Below, one piece after another: positions 1 through 8,995 of a stretch of DNA of 39,075 bases (positions within the stretch are counted from its first letter, which is position 1; every line of letters starts with the position of its first letter). The stretch is taken from positions 1-39,075 of the forward strand of contig NZ_JAPZQK010000001.1 in the NCBI RefSeq assembly GCF_027530345.1. The letters run 5' to 3'. This DNA comes from Silanimonas sp. (GTDB taxonomy: Bacteria > Pseudomonadota > Gammaproteobacteria > Xanthomonadales > Xanthomonadaceae). The notes under the pieces were generated by a model. The model was given only the letters and a program-made list of their open reading frames with translations, was not told where the DNA came from and did not search any database. The position numbers and the translations under genes were made by a program.

Positions 1-41
1 TCAGCCTCCGCCAACCAACGCTTCAGTTCTCGAGCACGCAT
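1..41 (-). CDS. N-terminus of a HicA-like mRNA interferase toxin (partial, runs off the left edge)
   Basis: Only the first 13 codons are inside the window. They read MRARELKRWLAEA, which resembles the start of HicA toxins of the 'MKSSELKRWL' type; HicA is a small dsRBD-fold mRNA interferase that is neutralised by HicB. A GGAG ribosome-binding site sits 9 nt upstream of the ATG at position 41 (minus strand). Against the call, 13 residues is too little for a firm family assignment, and the partner HicB, which would lie further left, is not visible. It could also be any short protein beginning with an amphipathic helix. Confidence 0.35.
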   Translation of the reverse strand, partial: MRARELKRWLAEA

Positions 42-140
42 CCGGCTTCTCCACGCCCGAAGTCCTCGGGCCGTTTCTAAACCGTGCTCCCACCCCGGCT
101 CACCGTTCGAGACGATCAACAATCAACGCGAACAGCGCCA

Positions 141-172
141 AGAAAAAAGGCCGCCCTGTGTCCAGGGCGGCC
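141..172 (-). terminator. Rho-independent terminator of the TonB-dependent receptor gene
   Basis: A perfect 10-bp inverted repeat, GGCCGCCCTG / CAGGGCGGCC (149-158 and 163-172), with a 4-nt loop is followed on the minus strand by six T residues (143-148). It lies 38 nt beyond the stop codon of the receptor gene and before the start of the HicA-like gene, so it insulates the two minus-strand genes. Confidence 0.9.
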
Positions 173-209
173 TTCGGGCTTCACGGCGTTCGGGCGCAGT
201 GCCCGGGGC

Positions 210-2594
<2,385 letters not shown>

Positions 2595-2735
2595 CGAGGG
2601 GAGCTCCATGGGGTGTTGGAGACGCCAGCGTCGTCGCGAGTCGTTGCAATGCCGTTAAACGCGACAACCAGTCACGGTCCTGAAAGATGCGAAGGCTCGA
2701 ATAGCGGGCTGCCTTTCCCCTTCGCTGGCTTCCCG

Positions 2736-4868
2736 ATGCCCCCCATCAGCCGCCGTGCCGTCTTGCGCCTGCTCTCCGTGACCGCCGCTGCCGTGGTCTT
2801 GCCGCTGCAGGCCCGCCGCTTCGGGACCACGCTGCCGATCGATGCGTCCCTGTTCCCGCAGGCCGTGGCGTCGGGGGACCCTTCGGCGCGGAGTGTCGTG
2901 CTTTGGACGCGGCTCGCGCCGTCGGCGTGGGGCCGCGAGGTCGTCCTCCAAGTCGCCGAGGATCCGGGCTTCGAACGGCTTCGCGTCGAGCGCGCGTTCG
3001 CCGTCGGTGCCGCGACCGACGGTTGCCTGAAGGTGCGCGTCGACGATCTCGACCCCGGCACCGCCTGGCATTATCGATTCGTGCTCGAGGGCGAGCGCTC
3101 AGCGTCGTCGCCGGTGGGCCGGACGCTCACCACGCCGGACCGCGACGACGATCGCGACCTGCGCCTCGCGGTGCTCAGTTGCCAGGACTACAACGGCCGC
3201 TGGTACAACACCTTGCTGCCGCTGCTCGACGAACCGCTCGATGCCATCGTGCACCTCGGCGACTTCATCTACGAGACCACGGGCGATCCGTCCTTCCAGA
3301 GTGGCGACGGGCGGCGAGTGGTGTTCGACGACGCGGCCGGCGCACTCACGCTGGGCGATGGTGGGTTCCAGTCGGCGCGCAGCCTCGACAACTACCGCCA
3401 GTTGCATCGCGAGTACCGAACGGATCCGGTCCTGCAGGCGCTGCTGGCGAAGGCGCCGCTGATCGCCATCTGGGACGACCACGAATTCGCCGACGACGCC
3501 TGGGAGGACGTGGCGACCTTCCACGACGGACGTCGCGACGAGCGCGACGCCGAGCGCCGTCGGGCCTCGGAGCAGGCGTGGTTCGAGTACATGCCCGTCG
3601 ACCTCGGCGGCGCGTTCGACGGGGCCGCCGCGGACGCGCGGGCGCTCCATCCGGCGACGCGCATCTGGCGCGAATTCCGCTTCGGCCGGCGCGCTTCGCT
3701 GAGCATGACCGACTACCGCAGCGCGCGTCCGGACCACCTCGTTCCCGAGGACGCGTTCCCCGGCGCCATGGCGTTCGACGAGCCGACGCTGCAGGACGCT
3801 CTTCCGCGCATCGGCGAATCCTTTGACGGGTGGCGTTCGCGGCTTCAGCCCTACATCGACATCAACACGCCCGAGTACCGGCGCTGGCGCCGACCGCTGG
3901 CCCGCGCCCTCAACAAGGCCTACGCCGGCGAAGGCCTCGCCCGTGCCGATGCGCGGGCGAAAGTCGACACGATCCTCGCCGCGCCGATCGCCTTGCCGGT
4001 CGCCAACGCCATCCTCGCGCGCCACGACGCCGCCGCGCCGTTCTTCCTCGACGCGGGTCCGATTCCGGAGTCGCCCGATCTGCCGCGCGGCCTGAGCTGG
4101 GCCGGCGTCGGCAAGTCGCGCCTGTTCGATGCCGTCGGCAGCCGCTACTTCGTGCTGGCCGAAGGCTTCAACCTGTTGGCGCGGCTTCGCGCGGCGGGCG
4201 TCGGAGGCCCCTTGGGCAGTGCCTTGGGTGAAGCGCAGGCCCAATGGCTCGCCGGCTCGGCCCAGCGTCAGAGCGACGTCGCCTGGCGCCTCGTCGGCAG
4301 CTCGGTGTCCTTCACCCCGCTCCGCCTTGATCTTCGCCGGCCCGAGGTCCAAGCCCCCGCCGGTTGGGCTCACGAGGTGCTGCTCAACGTCGACCACTGG
4401 GATGGCTTTCCCGTGGAGCGCGACGCCTGGCTCGACCACTTCGACGGCGAGGGTGCGGTCCTGCTGAGTGGCGACATCCACGCCAGCTTCGCCAGCCAGC
4501 ACCGGCCGCGTGTCGTCGAGTTCACGACACCGGCGGTGTCGTCGAAGAGTCTCGGCGCCATCCTCGAACGCAACGCGGGTGGCGACGCCGCGACGCGCGA
4601 GGCGGGGGCTCGCCTCGCCGCCAACCTCGACGCCCTCCTGCTCGCCGGCTACGGCGGCTTGCGTTACGCGCAGACACGGCGCAATGGCGCGATGCTGCTG
4701 GCGATCGGTCGCGACGAATTGCGGGTCCGCTATCTTGAGCTGGAGGCGGAACGGGTCGCCGAGCGCCACTACGCGGATCCGGCGGCACTGGCGACGGCGC
4801 GGTACGAACGCCACTTCCGCGTGCGTCGCGAGGACGGGTCGCTGACGCTGCTGGCCGATCCGGACTGA
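2736..4868 (+). CDS. phoD: PhoD-type alkaline phosphatase/phosphodiesterase, Tat-exported
   Basis: A 710-residue secreted metallophosphatase that releases phosphate from phosphomono- or diesters. The N-terminus carries a twin-arginine signal (SRRAVLRLLSVTAAAVVLP), as PhoD enzymes do because they load metal in the cytoplasm. An N-terminal PhoD beta domain (FPQAVASGDPSARSVVLWTR) is followed by the catalytic domain with LSCQDYNGRWYNTL, HLGDFIYE, AIWDDHEFADD and LLSGDIHASF. These histidine/aspartate motifs are the metal ligands of the calcineurin-like fold. The same frame is open far upstream, but that part is antisense to the receptor gene, so the start was set at 2736 to place the Tat motif at the N-terminus; no good ribosome-binding site is visible there. 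Divergent from the TonB-dependent receptor. Confidence 0.9.
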   Translation: MPPISRRAVLRLLSVTAAAVVLPLQARRFGTTLPIDASLFPQAVASGDPSARSVVLWTRLAPSAWGREVVLQVAEDPGFERLRVERAFAVGAATDGCLKVRVDDLDPGTAWHYRFVLEGERSASSPVGRTLTTPDRDDDRDLRLAVLSCQDYNGRWYNTLLPLLDEPLDAIVHLGDFIYETTGDPSFQSGDGRRVVFDDAAGALTLGDGGFQSARSLDNYRQLHREYRTDPVLQALLAKAPLIAIWDDHEFADDAWEDVATFHDGRRDERDAERRRASEQAWFEYMPVDLGGAFDGAAADARALHPATRIWREFRFGRRASLSMTDYRSARPDHLVPEDAFPGAMAFDEPTLQDALPRIGESFDGWRSRLQPYIDINTPEYRRWRRPLARALNKAYAGEGLARADARAKVDTILAAPIALPVANAILARHDAAAPFFLDAGPIPESPDLPRGLSWAGVGKSRLFDAVGSRYFVLAEGFNLLARLRAAGVGGPLGSALGEAQAQWLAGSAQRQSDVAWRLVGSSVSFTPLRLDLRRPEVQAPAGWAHEVLLNVDHWDGFPVERDAWLDHFDGEGAVLLSGDIHASFASQHRPRVVEFTTPAVSSKSLGAILERNAGGDAATREAGARLAANLDALLLAGYGGLRYAQTRRNGAMLLAIGRDELRVRYLELEAERVAERHYADPAALATARYERHFRVRREDGSLTLLADPD

Positions 4869-4911
4869 GCCGCCGCGACGGCGCGGGGCCGGCATCGCCT
4901 ACCATGCGGCG

Positions 4912-6801
4912 ATGCCCACGCCCGCACCGCCATCGGACGCCGCCGGCTTCCACCAGCGCCTGCTCGAGGACACCCTCGCCGAGGTGTTTGGCGAGCTCGA
5001 GCCGGGCCTCTTCGCCAGCCTCCAGCCGCGGCTCACCACGCTCGAGCTGGCGGGCGGTACGGTGCTGATGCGCGAGGGTGAACCTTCCGATGCGCTCTAC
5101 CTGGTGCTCTCGGGGCGGCTCGTCGCCGGCCGCGGTGCGGATGCGGTACTCGGCGAGATCGGCCGCGGCGAACCGATCGGCGAAATGGGGGTGATCACCG
5201 GCGCGCCGCGCACGGCCACCGTGCGCGCGCTGCGCGACAGCGTGCTGGTGCGCCTGGATGGTGCCGACTTCATCGACGTCCTCCAGCGCTGGCCACGGGC
5301 CGGGCTGCCGCTCGCGCGCAAGCTGATTGAACGCCTGTCGAGAAAGCGCGGCGGCGCGCGGCGACAGGGCTTCATCAACGTCTGCGTGCTGCCTCTGCAG
5401 GCAGCACTCGATGGCGATGCCCTCGCGTCGCGCCTGCACGCCGAGCTCTCCGCGCTATCGGCGGACGACTCGTCGGCCGGTGCGGTCGCTCTGCACGACC
5501 GTCGCAGCGTGGAAGCGGCACTCGGCTTGGATATCGAGGCCGTGGAAGCCGAGGCGCTCGGCGAGCATCGACGCCTGCTCGACTGGCTCGACCAGCAGGA
5601 AGCCGCGCATGCGCTGCAGGTGTTCGTGGCCGATGCGGCCGACACCGCCTGGACGCGCCTGTGCCTGCGTCAGGCCGACCTGGTGTTGCTGGCGACCGAT
5701 GCCGATGCCGATCCCGCGCCGCAGGGCGTGGAGCTCGTTCACCTCGTTGGCGACGCGCGATGCATCGCCGCGCACCAGGCGCTGTGGCTGGTGCATCCCG
5801 ACGACCGGCGACGGCCCCGCGATACCGCGGCCTGGTTGGCGGCACGCCCGCACCTCGCGGTCGATGGACTGTCGCACCTGCACCTGCGGCGTGGGCATCC
5901 CGGTGATTGGCGGCGGGTCGCGCGCATCGTCGCGGGCTGCGCCATCGGCCTCGTGCTGGCCGGTGGTGGAGCGCGCGGCTTCGCGCACGTCGGCGTGATG
6001 CAGGCGCTCGAAGAGCAGGGCATCGAATGGGATGTCGTCGGCGGCACCAGCATCGGCGCGGTGATGGGCTTCTATGCCGCCACCGGCCTTCCGGCCTCGC
6101 GCGTGCGTGCGCTGGCCGGCGAGGCGTTCCGCCGCAACCCGACCGGCGACGTCAACTGGGTGCCGGTGATGTCGCTGCTGCGTGGCCGACGCCTGAAGCG
6201 CGTCATCGACGACGCCGTCGCTGAGGCCTTCGATGGCGCGGCGGACATCGAGGACCTGTGGAAGCCGTTCTTCTGCGTGGCGTCCAACTGCTCGCGCCAG
6301 CGCGCCGACGTGCTGCGGCGTGGCCACCTGTCGGAAGCCTTGCGCGCCAGCGTGTCGATCCCGGCCGCGCTGCCGCCGGTGCTGCGCGACGGCGAGTTGC
6401 TCGTCGATGGCGGCACCTTCAACAACTACCCCGTGGACCTGATGCGCGCGGCGGGCGCGGCACGGGTGATCGGCGTCGACCTGAGCCAGGACGCCTACCG
6501 CGCGCTCGACCATGCCGAGGTGCCTTCGCCCTGGGCGTTCCTGCTTGATCGCCTGTTCCGCCGTCGCGACGGACGGCGCTACAAGGATTTCCCGAGCCTC
6601 GGCACGACGGTGGTGAACGTCGCGCTGATGGCCAGTACCTCGCACCAGAAGCGCATGCGCGAGCTCGTCGACCTTGCGTTCCAACCGGACGTCTCGGATG
6701 TTGGCCTGCTGCAGTGGCGCGCATTTGACCGCGTGGTCGCGATCGGGCTCGACCACGCACGCGCGGTGCTTGCGACGCGCGAGAACTTCAAGCGTTCTTG
6801 A
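4912..6801 (+). CDS. Patatin-like phospholipase with an N-terminal cyclic-nucleotide-binding domain
   Basis: A 629-residue protein. Residues about 20-130 form a cNMP-binding domain of the CAP_ED type (GGTVLMREGEPSDALYLVLSG, then GEPIGEMGVITGAPRTATVRA). The C-terminal half is a patatin domain: the oxyanion loop GGGARG at 351-356, the nucleophile elbow GTSIG with Ser380, and the DGG motif with catalytic Asp499. The layout matches bacterial relatives of human neuropathy target esterase (lysophospholipase). A linker of about 200 residues separates the domains. No signal peptide or clear TM segment is seen, so a cytoplasmic or membrane-peripheral site is likely. Whether a cyclic nucleotide really controls the lipase is inference. 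It begins 43 nt after the phosphatase gene. Confidence 0.9.
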   Translation: MPTPAPPSDAAGFHQRLLEDTLAEVFGELEPGLFASLQPRLTTLELAGGTVLMREGEPSDALYLVLSGRLVAGRGADAVLGEIGRGEPIGEMGVITGAPRTATVRALRDSVLVRLDGADFIDVLQRWPRAGLPLARKLIERLSRKRGGARRQGFINVCVLPLQAALDGDALASRLHAELSALSADDSSAGAVALHDRRSVEAALGLDIEAVEAEALGEHRRLLDWLDQQEAAHALQVFVADAADTAWTRLCLRQADLVLLATDADADPAPQGVELVHLVGDARCIAAHQALWLVHPDDRRRPRDTAAWLAARPHLAVDGLSHLHLRRGHPGDWRRVARIVAGCAIGLVLAGGGARGFAHVGVMQALEEQGIEWDVVGGTSIGAVMGFYAATGLPASRVRALAGEAFRRNPTGDVNWVPVMSLLRGRRLKRVIDDAVAEAFDGAADIEDLWKPFFCVASNCSRQRADVLRRGHLSEALRASVSIPAALPPVLRDGELLVDGGTFNNYPVDLMRAAGAARVIGVDLSQDAYRALDHAEVPSPWAFLLDRLFRRRDGRRYKDFPSLGTTVVNVALMASTSHQKRMRELVDLAFQPDVSDVGLLQWRAFDRVVAIGLDHARAVLATRENFKRS

Positions 6802-7027
6802 CCCGAAGGTCGAGACTAGTCCGCGCAACGCATTTCGTGATTCGGGAAAAGCCCGATCAGCAAACGTGACCACGATCGCAGGCCGCGCTCCCGATTTTCC
6901 GATTGCAAACGGCTGTCCGTGACGCGCGTCGAGGATCCGAACAGAAGTCGCGGCGGATGCGCTGGGAGTAGGGCCGCGCCGTACCGTCATCGCATCCGGG
7001 CCGCCGGCCCCGATCGACGAGGACGCC

Positions 7028-7432
7028 ATGAGCATCCGCTGCCCCGAATTCGACGCCAGTACGCTGGAAGCCATGACCGGGGACGATCCCCGGCAGTTGC
7101 GCCGCTTCTATCTCATGTTCCAGGCCGTGTGCCGATGGCAGCACGAGGCACTGTGCCGCGAGGCCTCGCAAGGCCACTTCGAGGAGGCGGCCCGTTGCGC
7201 CCGGCGCCTGAAGGTTTCGTGCTTCACCGTCGGGGCCTTGGCGCTGGGCCATGCGTACAGCCACATCGAATCCGTCGCCAGCCGTTGGAACGGCGATGAG
7301 CTGCGTGCCGGCCTTGCCGACATCGAAGCGCAGTTGGAGTACACGCTCGCCAACCTCGGCGATATCGCCGTAGGCATCGCCGGGCGTGAGATGCCGGTGC
7401 CGCGCCGGGCCGCCGCCGAGGCCCGCCCATGA
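7028..7432 (+). CDS. Hpt-like protein lacking the phosphoacceptor histidine
   Basis: A 134-residue, mostly helical protein. The segment ARRLKVSCFTVGA (residues 58-70) aligns with the core motif of histidine phosphotransfer domains (AHTLKGSAxxLGA), but the histidine is replaced by Arg59 and the GS by VS. The helix spacing, and LAHGY-like followed by IE downstream, also fit an Hpt fold. It ends 61 nt before a response regulator gene in the same direction, so a role as a non-phosphorylatable partner or brake for that regulator is plausible. The assignment rests on one motif and context. A GAGGA ribosome-binding site precedes the ATG. Confidence 0.55.
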   Translation: MSIRCPEFDASTLEAMTGDDPRQLRRFYLMFQAVCRWQHEALCREASQGHFEEAARCARRLKVSCFTVGALALGHAYSHIESVASRWNGDELRAGLADIEAQLEYTLANLGDIAVGIAGREMPVPRRAAAEARP

Positions 7433-7493
7433 AGACCGCCCGCGCAGCGGTAGGGTAGCCTTGGGCGTGGGGACCATGGATCGGGGGGCGCGC

Positions 7494-8138
7494 ATGCCGG
7501 TGATCGTGTGGGTGGTCGACGATGACGACCACCTTCGTACTCTGCTCGTCGATGTGCTGAAGGCGTTCGGCCTCGACGCCCGAGGCGCGTCCGGTGCCGA
7601 CGCCTTCCTGCTGGCCTACGCGGACGTGGGGCGGGGCCACCCGCAGGTGCTGTCGATTGATTACTCGATGCCCGGCACCGACGGCATCGCCGCGCTGCGT
7701 TTGGCGAGGCGAGCGGGTTTCGACGGCCCGGCGCTGATGCTGTCTGGCGTCGTCGACCTGCCCCATGTGGTCGAAGCGATGCAGCAGGGCATGCTCACCG
7801 TGCTGCCCAAGCCGGTCGATCTCGAGGCCTATGCCCGCCAAGTTGACGAGGCCGCCGCCGTGGCCGAGCAGGAGCACCGTCGCCGCGAGGAACGGGAGCG
7901 GCAGAGCGCCCGGTTCGCCCTGTTGACCGCGCGCGAGTCGGAGGTCCTGGTGGCCCTGGGCGAGGGCCTGATGAACAAGCAGGTCGCTGATCGCTTGGGC
8001 CTCAGCATCAAGACGGTGGAGACGCATCGCCACCAACTGATGGAGAAGCTCGAACTGCATACCGCGGGTTCCCTGATGCGCTGCGCGGTCGAGTACCGGC
8101 TGCGTGCGGCGGACGAGGGGCGCGAAACCCTGCACTGA
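7494..8138 (+). CDS. Two-component response regulator, FixJ/NarL type (REC + LuxR HTH)
   Basis: A 214-residue transcription factor. The receiver domain starts at MPVIVWVVDDDDHLRTLL (acidic cluster at 9-12), carries the phosphorylation site in SIDYSMPG (Asp56), and ends with LPKPVDLEAY, which holds the conserved lysine. After a charged helix (EQEHRRREERERQ) the LuxR-type DNA-binding domain reads LTARESEVLVALGEGLMNKQVADRLGLSIKTVETHR. The start at 7494 was chosen because the receiver fold begins there and a G-rich stretch lies 5 nt upstream; an ATG at 7476 is also possible. Its kinase may be the hybrid kinase at 21678-24758, now separated by the island, but this is inference. Confidence 0.9.
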   Translation: MPVIVWVVDDDDHLRTLLVDVLKAFGLDARGASGADAFLLAYADVGRGHPQVLSIDYSMPGTDGIAALRLARRAGFDGPALMLSGVVDLPHVVEAMQQGMLTVLPKPVDLEAYARQVDEAAAVAEQEHRRREERERQSARFALLTARESEVLVALGEGLMNKQVADRLGLSIKTVETHRHQLMEKLELHTAGSLMRCAVEYRLRAADEGRETLH

Positions 8139-8174
8139 TGCCGCGGTGTCCTCGGGAACGCCCGAGGCGGCGTG

Positions 8175-8290
8175 TCACCAGAGCAAGTCGCCCGGCACCG
8201 TGAACTGGGCGTATTGGGCGTCGTCCTCGCTGCTGCCCGCGCTCGGCGCGGTGTCGGCCGCGCTGCGGTTGTCGAGCAGGATCAGGCCAA
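8175..8290 (-). pseudogene. 3' remnant of a DUF2058 gene
   Basis: On the minus strand the last 17 codons read EDDAQYAQFTVPGDLLW, matching the tail of the intact DUF2058 protein at 24989-25540 (EDDAYYAQFVVPDDLVW). Similarity continues upstream through an ILLD/IVLD segment and fades near 8285. No start and no coiled-coil body of the family remain. The DNA is clearly diverged from the intact copy, so this is an old paralogue or a captured tail rather than a recent duplication. It lies directly left of the IS21-type end, consistent with truncation by mobile-element activity at the island edge. Confidence 0.6.
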
Positions 8291-8350
8291 GGAGGACGGG
8301 ATCTGAAGAGCGAAAACCAGCGCTAGACTGGCCGGACCGGGAGGCCAAAA

Positions 8351-8424
8351 TCCTGGGTCCACCCCTGGTCAATTTTCAGTGCGCAGAGGTGGTCAGTTTT
8401 CGGCGAGCGCCAACACTGGTCGGG
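8351..8424. mobile_element. Relic of an IS21-family element end
   Basis: The stretch holds repeated units of the kind found at IS21-family ends: TGGTCAATTTTC at 8366, TGGTCAGTTTTCGGCGAGCG at 8390 and TGGTCGG at 8417, spaced 24 and 27 bp. It is preceded by GGGTCCACCCC. The GTCAGTTTTCGG...GAGCGCCAACA pattern is familiar from IS21 relatives in Pseudomonas and Xanthomonas, where such repeats bind the IstA transposase. No istA or istB gene is nearby, so only the terminus remains. Recognition is from memory of the family. Confidence 0.45.
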
Positions 8425-8489
8425 CGCGCGCACGTGGTGTGCCCGCATTCGAACGCCACGCGCGCCAACGGCGAGGTGACGTTCACGCT

Positions 8490-8527
8490 GGCCTGGGGCC
8501 AGGCCCTCCTCGCCGCGGGGAGGGCTT
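8490..8527. repeat. Two GC-rich hairpins in the island's left margin
   Basis: GGCCTGG..CCAGGCC (7-bp arms, 2-nt loop) is followed directly by GCCCTCC...GGAGGGC (7-bp arms). There is no T-tract on either strand, so this is not a standard intrinsic terminator. It lies just beyond the 3' end of the small minus-strand reading frame at 8541. Confidence 0.35.
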
Positions 8528-8540
8528 CGCCCACGAGTGG

Positions 8541-8873
8541 CTAGATGCAGGCCTTCTGCGCGTCGACGCGTTCGATGATCTCGCGCAGCTCACTCGCCAC
8601 TCGGCCGCGATCGAAATTCAGCGCGCTTTCCTCGCGGATGCGCCGCGCGATGCGTGCGCCATGCCAGAGCCCGAGGGTCAGGCAGCCGGTCTTCACTGTG
8701 TCGAGGCGCGCCCACAGGGCGCCCGCCGAAGGCAGGTCGTCGACATCATCGTGCAACTGCTTGACCTGCGTAGTCAGCGAGCCCAGGTAGAGCGCGAGGC
8801 GTTCATTGGCGATACGCAGGCGCTTGAGTGTCGACTCGGGGGCCTCGGCGTTGTTGGTTCCGGCTAAGTGCAA
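8541..8873 (-). CDS. Unrecognised small protein, possibly truncated at its 5' end
   Basis: The minus-strand frame encodes about 110 residues with a balanced, protein-like composition: ESTLKRLRIANERLALYLGS, then a leucine-rich helix, then WARLDTVKTGCLTLGLWHGA and REIIERVDAQKACI at the end. The helices look amphipathic. I do not recognise a family. The frame is open further upstream, but that part overlaps the hsdM promoter. A TTG at 8873 could start it, though no ribosome-binding site is visible, so the true 5' end may be missing. It is divergent from hsdM, so it might be a control protein for the operon or debris of an older gene. Confidence 0.35.
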   Translation of the reverse strand: MHLAGTNNAEAPESTLKRLRIANERLALYLGSLTTQVKQLHDDVDDLPSAGALWARLDTVKTGCLTLGLWHGARIARRIREESALNFDRGRVASELREIIERVDAQKACI

Positions 8874-8986
8874 AAAGTGGTTGACCGCCTGATTGGCTGC
8901 GAGAGCGGGTCGTCGCCTTGTTCTGTGCAATATCTGGTTGACGCCCGGTTTTGCGATGCTATTCTCTATCGTGCAAAAAGCGGTTG
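8868..8986 (+). repeat. Three direct copies of a 16-bp motif in front of hsdM
   Basis: Copies at 8868-8883 (GTGCAAAAAGTGGTTG), 8925-8940 (GTGCAATATCTGGTTG) and 8971-8986 (GTGCAAAAAGCGGTTG) share the pattern GTGCAA-N4-YGGTTG in the same orientation. The second overlaps the -35 hexamer and the third covers the likely transcript start and meets the hsdM ribosome-binding site. This placement fits an operator set for repression or timing of the restriction operon. They could instead be subterminal repeats of a mobile element. Confidence 0.55.
8938..8965 (+). promoter_or_regulatory. Predicted sigma-70 promoter of the hsdM operon
   Basis: TTGACG (8938-8943) and TATTCT (8960-8965) are separated by 16 bp and sit in a locally AT-richer stretch. 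Transcription would start near 8972, about 24 nt before the hsdM ATG. The -35 box is inside the second copy of the 16-bp repeat and the start site is inside the third copy. Confidence 0.5.
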
Positions 8987-8995
8987 GAGAAGAGC

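Noticed and set aside
2610-2735. Search for a Pho box between the receptor and phosphatase genes
   Set aside because: Only loose matches to TGAC/TGTC half-sites were seen; not enough to call a PhoB site.
3099-4895. 598-codon minus-strand frame
   Set aside because: It is the antisense shadow of phoD in high-GC DNA, with Arg/Glu/Val-rich composition and no recognisable motif.
6839-6858. TCGGG/CCCGA hairpin after the patatin gene, considered as a terminator
   Set aside because: Only five base pairs and no T-tract; too weak to support.
8745-8770. A fourth GTGCAA...TTGAC resemblance upstream of the three hsdM repeats
   Set aside because: The spacing and the GGTTG half do not match, and it lies inside the small minus-strand frame.
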